Origin: Tatumella morbirosei
GTDB lineage: Bacteria; Pseudomonadota; Gammaproteobacteria; Enterobacterales; Enterobacteriaceae
Assembly (NCBI RefSeq): GCF_000757425.2
Contig: NZ_JPKR02000003.1
Coordinates: forward strand, 1,612,001 to 1,676,000
Length of the DNA stretch: 64,000 nucleotides
Direction of reading: 5' to 3'
In this document: positions 55,817-64,000 of the stretch, piece after piece
How the letters are laid out: each line of letters begins with the position of its first letter
Numbering within the stretch: the first letter of the stretch is position 1
The notes under the pieces: generated by a model
What the model saw: the letters and a program-made list of their open reading frames with translations, nothing else
The model's database searches: none
Told to the model about the DNA's origin: nothing
Program-made: the position numbers and the translations under genes

Positions 55817-56422
55817 ATGGCCACTAAATTTACCCAACATACCGGGATTGTTGCGCCGCTGGATGCAGCCAATGTCGATACTGATGCAATTATTCCAAAA
55901 CAATTCTTGCAGAAGGTGACCCGTACCGGATTCGGTCAGCATTTATTTAATGACTGGCGGTTCCTGGACGATGCCGGGAAAGTGCCTAATCCTGAGTTTG
56001 TCCTGAACAAACCGGTATTCAAAGGCGCCAGTATCCTGCTGGCACGCGAGAACTTCGGCTGTGGTTCTTCACGTGAGCATGCACCGTGGGCACTGACTGA
56101 TTTTGGATTTCGTACCGTTATCGCCCCAAGTTTCGCTGACATTTTTTATGGAAACAGCTTCAACAACCAGCTGTTGCCGGTAAAACTGAAAGAAGAAGAG
56201 GTCGATGAACTGTTCCGTCTGGTTGCAGAACAGCCTGGAATCGAATTCCTGGTCGACCTGGAAAAACTGGAAGTGGTTGCTGGTGGTAAACATTATCCGT
56301 TTACTCTGGACAGTTTTCGCCGGCACTGCATGCTTAACGGGCTGGACAGTATTGGCCTGACGTTACAGCACGAAGCGGCGATTTCGGCCTACGAAACCAG
56401 CCAGCCGGTGTTTCTGCGTTAA
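55817..56422 (+). CDS. leuD: 3-isopropylmalate dehydratase small subunit
   Basis: LeuD is the swivel-domain partner of LeuC. It has 201 residues as in E. coli, with [17 protein letters not shown] near the start and the substrate loop [26 protein letters not shown] precedes the ATG. Last gene of leuABCD, followed by a terminator. Confidence 0.98.
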   Translation: MATKFTQHTGIVAPLDAANVDTDAIIPKQFLQKVTRTGFGQHLFNDWRFLDDAGKVPNPEFVLNKPVFKGASILLARENFGCGSSREHAPWALTDFGFRTVIAPSFADIFYGNSFNNQLLPVKLKEEEVDELFRLVAEQPGIEFLVDLEKLEVVAGGKHYPFTLDSFRRHCMLNGLDSIGLTLQHEAAISAYETSQPVFLR

Positions 56423-56451
56423 ACGCAGGTCAGTCACCATTTTTAGCCGAT

Positions 56452-56474
56452 ACCCCCTCCTGTGAGGGGGTTTT
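56452..56474 (+). terminator. leuABCD terminator
   Basis: ACCCCCTC / GAGGGGGT with loop CTGT and a four-T tail, 30 bases after leuD. Confidence 0.85.
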
Positions 56475-56487
56475 CGTTTCCGAGCGG

Positions 56488-57669
56488 TTACGCCGATTCC
56501 TTCACCCGCCAGGTTAACAACAACGATACCAGTATCAGCCCCGAAGCCAGCCAGTAGATGGCCTCATGCCCCCACCAGTCACTGACACTTCCCTGCAATA
56601 ACCCGGCAAAAATCATCCCGGTCGATACCGAGTTGGTAAACATCGTGGTCGCGACTCCGGCCCGGCCCGGCATCAGATCCTGGAACCATAACATCACCAG
56701 CCCGGCGACAATACCAATAAATATGGCATTCAGTAGCTGCAACATCAGCATACTGTGGAATGAATGAAACAACAGCATGCCCGGATAAAACAGCACCCCT
56801 GCAAATACCGCTACCAGCACCAGAGGACGCTTACCGATGCGTTTCGCCAATAAACCCGCCAATAGCATCACCGGAATTTCCAGTCCTGCCGCAGTCCCCA
56901 TAAAGATCCCGGCGACCTTTTCCTGCATGCCCAGTGTATTGCTGATATAGAGCGGCATATCAATGATGTACATAATGTTGCAGGTCCACATCAGCACCGA
57001 AGCAATAAATAACCGGCGAACTCCCGGGATTTTCCAGCCTGAAACGGTACTGCGGGCAATATCAGCCTCCGGAAAAATCTTTGGTACCGAAGGCAGGCTA
57101 AGCCGGATAAAACATAATGCAATCAGAAACAACGACGCAGCGACCAGATAGAGGGTCATAAACCCCCAGTTCAGCGCCAGCGCAAACGAAAGAGGAGGAC
57201 CGATAACCCAGGCCAGCGACATCTGAGCCCGCATCAGTGAGCTGAACATCACGACTTCCCGCGAGGTATAGTCGGCGTATTCCCTGGCCAACGCAAAAAT
57301 CTGAGGCATTACTACGGTCGAAAACGCGGACAGCAATAATCCCAGGCTGATCAGCAGCCAGTAACTGCGGGTAAACGCAAACACTATCGCGTTACCAATG
57401 GCCATCAGACAGCAAAGCATCAGTAAATTTCGGCGGTCCCCTTTCTTATCCGAACGTTTAGCCAGCAGGAAACTGACCAGGATTCCGGTAATGGCATTCA
57501 CGGTAAAGAACAATCCGACCTTAAAAGGTTCTGCATGCAATTCTTTACTGAGGAACAGGCTCAGTGTCGGTGCCTGCAATGCGCCGGCAATACTCACGAT
57601 AAAGGTGACCAGCATAAAAAACACAAATACGCTGTTGCCTTTTGCTGGCTGAAGCTCAGGGCTTTGCAT
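56488..57669 (-). CDS. setA: Sugar efflux transporter SetA
   Basis: SetA is a major-facilitator-family exporter of sugars and analogues; in E. coli it helps cells survive glucose-phosphate stress. From the ATG at 57669 it has 393 residues (E. coli 392). It shows 12 predicted TM segments, LAKRSDKKGDRRNLL in the 2-3 loop, and family blocks SREVVMFSSLMRAQMSLAWV, MWTCNIMYIIDMPLYIS and WFQDLMPGRAGVATT. The frame is open 48 codons further but that part has no membrane or family match. It is divergent from sgrR, as in E. coli. SetB and SetC paralogues are the alternative, but position favours SetA. Confidence 0.9.
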   Translation of the reverse strand: MQSPELQPAKGNSVFVFFMLVTFIVSIAGALQAPTLSLFLSKELHAEPFKVGLFFTVNAITGILVSFLLAKRSDKKGDRRNLLMLCCLMAIGNAIVFAFTRSYWLLISLGLLLSAFSTVVMPQIFALAREYADYTSREVVMFSSLMRAQMSLAWVIGPPLSFALALNWGFMTLYLVAASLFLIALCFIRLSLPSVPKIFPEADIARSTVSGWKIPGVRRLFIASVLMWTCNIMYIIDMPLYISNTLGMQEKVAGIFMGTAAGLEIPVMLLAGLLAKRIGKRPLVLVAVFAGVLFYPGMLLFHSFHSMLMLQLLNAIFIGIVAGLVMLWFQDLMPGRAGVATTMFTNSVSTGMIFAGLLQGSVSDWWGHEAIYWLASGLILVSLLLTWRVKESA

Positions 57670-57726
57670 AAAAATACATCCGCATCCAAGGGTGACGATA
57701 GTAAGATCATATAACAAACAGGGAAA

Positions 57727-57852
57727 AGCCGGCAGAGATTGTCTGCCGGCAGAGCAATTAACACCCGAAATGTCGCAAATTTTTTGAGAAAGATGAACAA
57801 AGACGGGGAGCACAGAAACAGCATCGCAGTCTTCCGTTCACCTGAAGTCTGC
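57727..57852 (-). ncRNA. Candidate SgrS-like small RNA
   Basis: In E. coli the sRNA SgrS is transcribed from the sgrR-setA gap towards setA. Here, on the minus strand, a 9-bp perfect hairpin (GCCGGCAGA / TCTGCCGGC, 57728-57750) followed by TTTTCCC ends a possible transcript, and TATATT (57858-57863) could be its -10. The known SgrS seed (GTGTGACTGAGTATTGG) and SgrT were not found, and the T-tail is short. A divergent, degenerate or absent SgrS are all possible. Ends are approximate. Confidence 0.25.
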
Positions 57853-57881
57853 TCTTAATATAAAGAAATTAATATTGAGCA
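57850..57881. promoter_or_regulatory. Imperfect palindrome in the sgrR-setA gap
   Basis: TGCTC-TTAATAT and ATATT-GAGCA face each other across AAAGAAATTA, overlapping the possible -10 of the leftward transcript and ending 24 bases before sgrR. It is a candidate SgrR or autoregulatory site. Confidence 0.35.
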
Positions 57882-57904
57882 GTTTAAAAAAGAGTTCCTC
57901 TTTT

Positions 57905-59566
57905 ATGACAACTAAGCGACTGAAAGAGCAATTTATCCGATTATGGGAACTGAACCAGGGGCAGGATCAGCAAACCAATCTGGCTCAGTTGGCTGAACAA
58001 CTACATTGTTCAACCAGGCATATCCGTAACCTGCTAAATCGAATGCAACAGCAGCAGTGGCTGCGCTGGGAGAGTCATTCCGGCAGAGGCAAACGTTCAG
58101 CGCTGTACTTTCAGATAACCGCCGCTGAGCTCCGTCAGCAACAGGCTGAGGCATTGCTGGAACAAGAGCAGACGGAGCAGTTATTACAACTGACGGGAGT
58201 TAAGTCACGGGTAAAGCAGATAATACTGGCCAGACTGGGCCGCAGCTTCCGTCAGGGACGACATATTCTGCGGGTCCCTTATTACCGGCCACTCCTCAGT
58301 TTACTTCCGGGGTCACCATTAAGGCGCAGTGAAACTCACATCGCCCGACAAATATTTAACGGTCTGCTTCGTGTGGATGAGCGTTCCGGCGAAGCTGTCC
58401 CCGATATTGCCCATCACTGGCAACAGTTATCACCATTACACTGGCGTTTTTATATCCGCCCGGCGGTTCATTTTCATCACGGCCGGGAACTGCATGTCAC
58501 CGACATTATTACCAGTCTGCAACGTTTAACCTGTCATCCATTATTTTGCCATCTGAAAAGTATCAACTCACCGGCAGCCTGGATAGTTGATATCCATCTG
58601 ATTTCTGCCGATGAGCGGCTGCCCTGGCTGCTGGGTAGCGTTGCCGCCCTGATACTCCCCGCTGAATGGCGAACCATGCCTGATTTTTCCTCTAAACCCA
58701 GTGGTACGGGTCCCTACTTTGTAGTGGAAAATCAGAGAAGCCAGCTACGAATAGAAGCTTTCGACGATTACTTTGGCTATCGCCCGCTCATCGATAATGT
58801 CACTATCTGGGTGTTACCTGAAATCAGTGAAGACCTTGTTTATCGGGGGCTGACATTGCAGGGAAACGGGAATCAGCAGACCGCCGGAGAGAGAAAGCTG
58901 GAAGACGGTTGCTATTTTATACTGTTCGATGAACGCTCAGCCGTTGCTCAGCAGTCTGCTGTACGACGCTGGCTGAGTAATCTGTTAAATCCGGAAATTT
59001 TATTGCAGCAGGCCCCTTCAGTACACCAACGTTTCTGGTCTCCCGCACGGGGTATGCTACCGGAGTGGCAACATACCCAATATGAATCTCTGACAGAAAA
59101 ACCAGCAAGTCTTACCCAACTGACGATCTGCTGGTACGGTTCACATATTGAACATCTGGCCATTATGAAAATTGTCAGTCCCCTGCTCGCCCGCCATGGC
59201 ATCCGGTTAATCTGCAAAGAAGTCACCTATCAACAATGGTTTAGCGGCGATGCCACTGCCGATTTGTGGCTGGGAAGTTGCAACTTTACCGCACCGCTGG
59301 ATTGGTCGGTATTTGCTCAAATCTGCGAAATACCATTATTCCATCACTGCCTGGGGAATGAACTCACCCTGTCACTGCCACTCTGGCACCAGAAAAAGCT
59401 AAATACTGAACAGTGGTACCGGAAACTACATAACCACCATCGTCTGCTGCCCCTGTTCCATCACTGGCTGACATTACAGGGACAGAGAAGCATGCGTGGG
59501 ATTCGGATGAACTCTCTGGGCTGGTTTGACTTTAAATCAGCCTGGTTTGTTCCTCCGGAACTTTGA
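57905..59566 (+). CDS. sgrR: Transcriptional regulator SgrR
   Basis: SgrR activates sgrS during glucose-phosphate stress. It has 553 residues (E. coli 551): N-terminal winged helix (about 1-110) with LHCSTRHIRNLLNRMQQQQWL region and SGRGKRSALYF, then a solute-binding-protein-like domain (about 160-553, SETHIARQIFNGLLRVDE, SPLHWRFYIRPAVHFHHGRE) ending GQRSMRGIRMNSLGWFDFK. The ATG at 57905 aligns with the E. coli N-terminus; a TTG ten codons earlier is also open. The Shine-Dalgarno is weak. The sequence is well conserved, so the regulator is probably functional even though its classic target RNA is not recognisable. Confidence 0.95.
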   Translation: MTTKRLKEQFIRLWELNQGQDQQTNLAQLAEQLHCSTRHIRNLLNRMQQQQWLRWESHSGRGKRSALYFQITAAELRQQQAEALLEQEQTEQLLQLTGVKSRVKQIILARLGRSFRQGRHILRVPYYRPLLSLLPGSPLRRSETHIARQIFNGLLRVDERSGEAVPDIAHHWQQLSPLHWRFYIRPAVHFHHGRELHVTDIITSLQRLTCHPLFCHLKSINSPAAWIVDIHLISADERLPWLLGSVAALILPAEWRTMPDFSSKPSGTGPYFVVENQRSQLRIEAFDDYFGYRPLIDNVTIWVLPEISEDLVYRGLTLQGNGNQQTAGERKLEDGCYFILFDERSAVAQQSAVRRWLSNLLNPEILLQQAPSVHQRFWSPARGMLPEWQHTQYESLTEKPASLTQLTICWYGSHIEHLAIMKIVSPLLARHGIRLICKEVTYQQWFSGDATADLWLGSCNFTAPLDWSVFAQICEIPLFHHCLGNELTLSLPLWHQKKLNTEQWYRKLHNHHRLLPLFHHWLTLQGQRSMRGIRMNSLGWFDFKSAWFVPPEL

Positions 59567-59605
59567 CGCTTTCACCGCAGGCACTAATTGACTAGAATAA
59601 GCTGT

Positions 59606-59682
59606 TCTCAACGGGGTGCCCACTGGTGCTGAGATATACCCGTAGAACCTGATCCGGTTAACACCGGCGTAGGGATTTGAGA
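59606..59682 (+). promoter_or_regulatory. TPP riboswitch (THI box)
   Basis: The THI-element core is plain: CGGGGTGCC, GCTGAGATATACCC, ACCTGATCCGG, ACACCGGCGTAGGGA. P1 closes as TCTCAA (59606-59611) with TTGAGA (59677-59682). It precedes thiB, encoding a thiamine-binding protein, so bound TPP should shut off thiamine uptake. Confidence 0.97.
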
Positions 59683-59735
59683 CTGACTCACTCAGATCCT
59701 TTGCGCAAAAAAATTCCCGCCTCAAGGAGCGCAAA
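59673..59735 (+). promoter_or_regulatory. Expression platform of the TPP riboswitch
   Basis: GGATTTGAG (59673-59681) can pair with CTCAGATCC (59691-59699), a 9-bp helix with one G-U pair that excludes P1. Downstream TTTGCGC (59700-59706) pairs with GCGCAAA (59729-59735), which ends at the thiB GTG, and TCCTT (59697-59701) can pair with the AAGGA of the ribosome site (59724-59728). This suggests translational control: TPP forms P1 and frees TCCTT to cover the ribosome site. Confidence 0.6.
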
Positions 59736-60722
59736 GTGTTAAAAAAAGTTCTGCCAGTATTATTGCTTGTCTCCGCGCCGGTTCTGGCTGCTAAACCGGA
59801 ATTGACCGTTTACACTTACGACTCTTTTTCGTCTGACTGGGGCCCCGGACCGGCGATTAAAAAAGCCTTCGAAGCGAACTGTGACTGTACCCTGAAGTAT
59901 GTATCTCTCGGCGATGGTGTCGCTTTGCTAAACCGTCTAAGAATGGAAGGAAAACACAGTAAAGCAGATGTTGTGGTCGGGCTGGACAATAACCTGCTGG
60001 ACGCCGCACAAAAAACCGGGTTGTTCGCCCCCACACCCGTCGATTACAGTCATATCACCGTCCCCGGTGGCTGGAATAACACGACCTTTGTTCCTTATGA
60101 CTATGGCTATTTTGCGTTTGTATATAACAAGAAGCTGCTGAAAAACCCGCCCACCAGCCTGAAATCACTGGTCGAAAGCCCTGAGAAATGGCGGGTCATC
60201 TATGAAGATCCACGGACCAGCACCCCGGGGTTAGGCTTACTGCTATGGATGCAAAAAGTTTATGGAGATCAGGCTCCGGCTGCCTGGCAGAAGCTGGCAT
60301 CTAAAACGGTCACGGTGACCCGCGGCTGGAGCGAAGCTTATAACCTGTTCCTGAAAGGAGAAAGCGACCTGGTACTCAGTTATACCACCTCACCGGCCTA
60401 TCATATTATTGAGGAACATAATTCTGATTATGCTGCCACCAGCTTCCCGGAAGGTAACTATATGCAGGTGGAAGTCGCGGCCCGGCTGGCAAACAGCCCA
60501 CACCCTGCACTGGCAAAACAGTTTATGCAATTTGTCACCAGCCCGGCGTTCCAGCAAACGTTGCCTACCGGCAACTGGATGTACCCGGTGATTAAAACCA
60601 CGCTGCCTGCAGGCTATCAGCAACTCACTATCCCCAAAACAGCCCTACAGTTTACCCCTGAAGAAGTCGCGGCACACCGTGATGCATGGATAAGTGCATG
60701 GCAGAACGCAGTCAGCCAATAA
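59736..60722 (+). CDS. thiB: Thiamine/TPP periplasmic binding protein
   Basis: ThiB (TbpA) binds thiamine, TMP and TPP in the periplasm for the ThiBPQ ABC importer. It has 328 residues (E. coli 327). A signal peptide of about 18 residues (KKVLPVLLLVSAPVLAA) precedes KPELTVYTYDSFSSDWGPGP. Conserved family parts include DVVVGLDNNLLDAA and VPYDYGYFAFVYN. The start is GTG at 59736, with AAGGAG six bases upstream, inside the riboswitch-controlled hairpin. Confidence 0.97.
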   Translation: MLKKVLPVLLLVSAPVLAAKPELTVYTYDSFSSDWGPGPAIKKAFEANCDCTLKYVSLGDGVALLNRLRMEGKHSKADVVVGLDNNLLDAAQKTGLFAPTPVDYSHITVPGGWNNTTFVPYDYGYFAFVYNKKLLKNPPTSLKSLVESPEKWRVIYEDPRTSTPGLGLLLWMQKVYGDQAPAAWQKLASKTVTVTRGWSEAYNLFLKGESDLVLSYTTSPAYHIIEEHNSDYAATSFPEGNYMQVEVAARLANSPHPALAKQFMQFVTSPAFQQTLPTGNWMYPVIKTTLPAGYQQLTIPKTALQFTPEEVAAHRDAWISAWQNAVSQ

Positions 60723-62308
60723 TGCCACGCTGGTTAATCCCGGGGTTACTGGCGGCTCTGGTGACCTGCGGTATTGCATTGCTGGCTTTCGTCAGCCTGC
60801 TATGGAATGCTCCGCTAACTCACGGATATCGCTGGCTGAGCGATCATTATCTGTGGCATGTCATCGCCTTTTCCTTTGAGCAGGCAGCATTGTCCACCTT
60901 GCTCTCCGTGTTTCCTGCGATCTTCGTCGCCCGGGCACTGTACCGACGCCGCTTTTCAGGTCGTAACCTGTTACTCCGCTTGTGCGCGATGACACTGGTG
61001 TTGCCGGTGCTGGTGGCGGTGTTTGGTCTGCTGAGTATCTATGGCAGAGATGGCTGGCTGGCCAGCCTGTCCGCTCTTGTCGGGATTCACTACCGCTTTT
61101 CGGTCTACGGTCTGCCGGGGATTTTGCTGGCACATGTCTTTTTTAACCTGCCGCTGGCAGCCCGCTTGTTACTACAGTCTTTAGAGCAAATTCCTGCCGA
61201 ACAACGGCAATTGGCGGCACAACTCAATATGCAGGGATTTTATCTGTTCCGTTGGCTGGAGTGGCCGTGGCTGAAACGTCAGTTGCTGCCGGTAGCGGCT
61301 CTGATTTTTATGCTCTGCTTCGCCAGTTTTGCCGTCGTATTAGCCCTGGGGGGCGGACCACGGGCCACGACTCTGGAACTCGCTATCTTTCAGGCGCTCA
61401 GTTACGATTTTGACCCGGCAAAAGCCGCTGTACTGGCCCTGGTTCAGCTGGTTTTTTGTCTGTTACTGGTCTTGCTCAGCCTTCGGCTGAATACCACACT
61501 GACCGGTAACAGCCCACTGGTAAGCCACTGGCGCTCCCCTGATTATCGCTGGCGCCCCAGAATTATCGATAGTCTGGTAATCCTTCTGACCCTGCTATTA
61601 CTTATCCCCCCCGTACTGGCGGTGATCATTAACGGCCTGAATTCTGATCTGTTCACCACATTGCGTCAGCCTGAACTCTGGTCAGCGACCTGGAACTCGG
61701 TCAGTATTGCGTTACGCGCCGGAATCCTGTCGGTGATTCTGACCATGATGTTACTGTGGAGCAGCCGTGAGTTTCGGCTGCGCGGAACGCTGCTGCCAGC
61801 CCAATTGCTGAATACCAGCGGTATGCTGATCCTGGCAATGCCCGGGATTGTACTGGCCAGCGGAATTTTCATGTTTTACAACAACACCAGCGGTGTCCCA
61901 GATTCGCCGGAAAATATTATAGTACTGGTCAATGCACTGATCGCCATGCCCTATGCCCTCAAAGTTCTGGATACACCAATGCGTGACATTGCCGGGCACT
62001 ACAACCGGCTTTGTCTTTCACTGGGAATTCATGGCTGGCAAAGATTGCGGCTGGTTGAAGAACGGGCGCTGAAACGACCTCTGGCCCAGGCATTGGCCTT
62101 TGCCTGTGTCTTATCGGTGGGTGATTTTGGGGTAATCTCTTTGTTTGGGAGTGATGATTTTCGGACACTCCCGTTTTACCTGTACCAACAGATGGGTGCC
62201 TATCGTGGGCAACAGGCGGCAGTCAGTGCCCTGCTGCTGCTGGTGGTGTGTTTTATACTGTTCACTCTGATTGAAAAAGTTGCAGGAAATCATGCTGACA
62301 CTGAATGA
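60698..62308 (+). CDS. thiP: Thiamine/TPP ABC transporter permease
   Basis: ThiP is the inner-membrane channel of the importer, a fused double permease with two sets of about six TM segments. From the ATG at 60698 it has 536 residues, the E. coli length. Two EAA-type loops are visible: [28 protein letters not shown] and the second with [21 protein letters not shown] (abbreviated [10 protein letters not shown]). The start overlaps thiB by 25 bases; an alternative ATG at 60722 shares the A of the thiB stop but would remove 8 conserved residues. Confidence 0.96.
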   Translation: MAERSQPIMPRWLIPGLLAALVTCGIALLAFVSLLWNAPLTHGYRWLSDHYLWHVIAFSFEQAALSTLLSVFPAIFVARALYRRRFSGRNLLLRLCAMTLVLPVLVAVFGLLSIYGRDGWLASLSALVGIHYRFSVYGLPGILLAHVFFNLPLAARLLLQSLEQIPAEQRQLAAQLNMQGFYLFRWLEWPWLKRQLLPVAALIFMLCFASFAVVLALGGGPRATTLELAIFQALSYDFDPAKAAVLALVQLVFCLLLVLLSLRLNTTLTGNSPLVSHWRSPDYRWRPRIIDSLVILLTLLLLIPPVLAVIINGLNSDLFTTLRQPELWSATWNSVSIALRAGILSVILTMMLLWSSREFRLRGTLLPAQLLNTSGMLILAMPGIVLASGIFMFYNNTSGVPDSPENIIVLVNALIAMPYALKVLDTPMRDIAGHYNRLCLSLGIHGWQRLRLVEERALKRPLAQALAFACVLSVGDFGVISLFGSDDFRTLPFYLYQQMGAYRGQQAAVSALLLLVVCFILFTLIEKVAGNHADTE

Positions 62309-63005
62309 TCTGACCTACCACTATCAGTCACAGACAATGTGCTTCTCATTGCAAGTCGCGCGGGGGCAACGGGTCGCAATTCTTGGCCCCAGCGGGGCAG
62401 GTAAAAGTACCCTGCTCAGTATGATAGCCGGATTCCTGCCTCTGAGTGGCGGTGAGTTGTGGATCGATGGAAAAAACTGCACCCGGTTGCCACCGTCCGG
62501 ACGACCGGTCTCCATGCTGTTTCAGGAAAATAACCTGTTTGCTCATCTGACCGCCAGGCAGAACCTCGGGCTTGGTTTGCATCCGGGACTCAGACTCAAT
62601 GGACAGCAGCAGCAACAGGTAACAGATATTGCTGCCAGTGTGGGATTGCAGGGACTACTCGACAGGTTGCCCGGACAATTATCAGGAGGTCAGCGTCAAA
62701 GAGTCGCGCTGGCTCGCTGCCTGTTACGCCAGCAACCGGTGTTATTGCTGGATGAGCCCTTTTCGGCACTGGATCCGGTACTGCGCCAGGAAATGCTGAT
62801 ACTGACTGATCAACTCTGTACCGCGCACAACATTACCTTGTTGATGGTGACACATAATCTGGAAGACGTCCGGCAAATTGCCGGACAAACACTGCTGGTT
62901 AACGACGGTCACATTGTCTGGCAGGGAGAGAGCCAGACACTACTCAACGGAGATGTAGCGGATGCAGAGCTGCCTGGCATCTCATCCGTAGTCGTCAGGC
63001 GATAA
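62292..63005 (+). CDS. thiQ: Thiamine/TPP ABC transporter ATPase
   Basis: ThiQ powers the importer. It has 237 residues (E. coli 232) with Walker [10 protein letters not shown] (about 32-40), Q-loop FQENNLF, signature [15 protein letters not shown], Walker [12 protein letters not shown] and switch His in MVTHNLED. The ATG at 62292 has AGGA upstream and matches the family; an upstream in-frame start at 62271 lies deeper in thiP. It overlaps thiP by 17 bases and, tail to tail, yabI by 11 bases. Confidence 0.96.
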   Translation: MLTLNDLTYHYQSQTMCFSLQVARGQRVAILGPSGAGKSTLLSMIAGFLPLSGGELWIDGKNCTRLPPSGRPVSMLFQENNLFAHLTARQNLGLGLHPGLRLNGQQQQQVTDIAASVGLQGLLDRLPGQLSGGQRQRVALARCLLRQQPVLLLDEPFSALDPVLRQEMLILTDQLCTAHNITLLMVTHNLEDVRQIAGQTLLVNDGHIVWQGESQTLLNGDVADAELPGISSVVVRR

Positions 63006-63759
63006 ATACCCGCCATAACAGTTGACGAAAGTGCGGCATCATCGGATCAAACTGTAAACCCACCAGCCCGGCAATGGCCAGAATAATCAGTAACGGCGCG
63101 AGCCAACGCAGACGGGCAGCCGGCAACAGCTTGCTGGCCCAGTCCTGCTTTTTGGTGCCGCGTAACCAACGCCATCCGGTCCAGACAGCCAGCCACAGAG
63201 CGACTGCCTCTGCCAGTAACAGCCACTTGAATAAGCTGGATTGCGCGTTATGTGGCGCGTCAATCACTACCCCTGCCAGAATACCGGGTAACAGGTAGAC
63301 GGGTGGCCACAAAATACAGCCAATAATGTTCGGCGGCAGAAATTTCTTCACCGGTAATTCCAGCATCCCCGCCAACAGAGGAATCAATGGGCGGGTCGGT
63401 CCTACAAAGCGGCCAATCAGAATCGTTGCCACACTGTGTTCATTCAGCGCATGTTCAGTTTTGTCCAGTAAACTGCGATGTTTTTGCAAATATTTCCAAC
63501 GGTGTAAAGGCCCCTGGAAACGCCAGCCGATATAAAATGAAAGCCAGTCACCCAGCAAACACCCAGCCAGCCCTGCCCCCCATGCCGGATATAAACCAAT
63601 TTTTCCACTGCCAATCAGTGCGCCCAGACTCGCCATCAGCACCGTCCCCGGGAGGATCAACCCCACCAGCGCCAGCGACTCAAAAAAAGTCACCACGGCG
63701 ACCGCAAACAAAGCCCAATCCAGTGACTGAGTCAGAAGGTGTTGGATCCAGACTTCCAT
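62995..63759 (-). CDS. yabI: DedA family membrane protein YabI
   Basis: A DedA-family inner-membrane protein; members are linked to undecaprenyl or other lipid carrier flipping, membrane potential and drug tolerance, but YabI itself has no fixed role. The 254 residues equal E. coli YabI. Family marks: [34 protein letters not shown] and [17 protein letters not shown], with several TM segments. The ATG at 63759 has GAGGA six bases upstream; an ATG at 63765 overlaps that site and is rejected. Confidence 0.95.
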   Translation of the reverse strand: MEVWIQHLLTQSLDWALFAVAVVTFFESLALVGLILPGTVLMASLGALIGSGKIGLYPAWGAGLAGCLLGDWLSFYIGWRFQGPLHRWKYLQKHRSLLDKTEHALNEHSVATILIGRFVGPTRPLIPLLAGMLELPVKKFLPPNIIGCILWPPVYLLPGILAGVVIDAPHNAQSSLFKWLLLAEAVALWLAVWTGWRWLRGTKKQDWASKLLPAARLRWLAPLLIILAIAGLVGLQFDPMMPHFRQLLWRVFIA

Positions 63760-63937
63760 AAGCATTCCTCACGTAAACTGAGCCTGGATTGTCCAGAGCA
63801 AGTGCACAGACGTCAAGCAATGTGTGAGGTTTAATACAAACTAATACCAAACCAGATACCCGACGGTGGCCGGCAGGGAATACCGGTGCCCTTCGACAGG
63901 TATGTTATACTCCAATGACTGAAACTCCGGAGATCCC

Positions 63938-64000
63938 GTGAATAATCCCCAACCAGGCTTCCTGCTCACCCGTCACTGGCGGGATACCCCTCGCGGCATC
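63938..64000 (+). CDS. polB: DNA polymerase II, N-terminal fragment
   Basis: The last 21 codons in the window read (GTG)NNPQPGFLLTRHWRDTPRGI, matching the start of E. coli DNA polymerase II (GFILTRHWRDTPQG). Pol II is the B-family polymerase of the SOS response. GGAG lies five to six bases before the GTG. TATACT (63906-63911) could be its -10. No LexA box (CTG-N10-CAG) was seen between yabI and polB. Only the first residues are present. Confidence 0.85.
   Translation, partial: MNNPQPGFLLTRHWRDTPRGI

Noticed and set aside
57594-57824. A 76-codon minus-strand frame over the setA start, considered as SgrT
   Set aside because: It shows no similarity to SgrT and runs out of frame into setA.

Overview
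This window is core chromosome of a gammaproteobacterium of the order Enterobacterales. Nearly every gene matches an Escherichia coli counterpart in sequence and length, and gene order follows the E. coli speD to polB arc: speD-yacL-acnB, lpd-aceF-aceE-pdhR, aroP, ampE-ampD, nadC, ppdD-hofB-hofC, guaC, coaE-zapD-yacG, mutT, secA-secM, lpxC, the whole dcw division and cell-wall cluster, cra, ilvHI, leuABCD, setA, sgrR, thiBPQ, yabI, polB. A SecM arrest peptide supports Enterobacterales. Protein divergence, loss of leuO and mgtA placed beside acnB suggest a genus outside Escherichia/Salmonella, perhaps Erwiniaceae (Pantoea, Erwinia or Tatumella type). That family-level placement is a guess. No insertion sequence, prophage, CRISPR array, tRNA or rRNA was seen.

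Layout. Positions 1-4000 hold the 3' end of speD (polyamine synthesis), yacL and acnB (TCA cycle). At 4040-7204 is mgtA, a Mg2+ P-type ATPase, behind a long leader with a PhoP box, a possible proline-containing leader peptide and hairpins. From 14400 down to 7260 runs pdhR-aceE-aceF-lpd, the pyruvate dehydrogenase operon, with a PdhR operator before pdhR. aroP, ampE, ampD, a very divergent nadC and the type IV pilus genes ppdD-hofB-hofC follow to 22010. guaC, coaE, zapD, yacG and mutT lead to secA and secM. From 47100 down to 29230 one leftward cluster, mraZ-rsmH-ftsL-ftsI-murE-murF-mraY-murD-ftsW-murG-murC-ddlB-ftsQ-ftsA-ftsZ-lpxC, makes peptidoglycan precursors, the division machinery and the committed lipid A enzyme. 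Its start carries a strong promoter and three MraZ-type repeats. cra and ilvIH read leftward. leuABCD reads rightward behind a leuL attenuator, without the usual leuO in between. setA and sgrR are divergent around a possible sgrS-like RNA. thiBPQ is preceded by a TPP riboswitch. The window closes with yabI and the first codons of polB.

The most unusual feature is the nadC-position gene (17945-18823). It is an intact 292-codon frame that keeps the quinolinate phosphoribosyltransferase fold pattern but has replaced most of the substrate-binding and catalytic residues. It may be an enzyme that has lost or changed its function while remaining open. Other points of interest are the mgtA leader, the missing canonical SgrS seed, the loss of leuO, a nine-G run inside the essential gene ftsI, and the mutually exclusive helices after the TPP riboswitch. 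Starts were chosen from Shine-Dalgarno spacing and family N-termini; several differ from the longest open frame.
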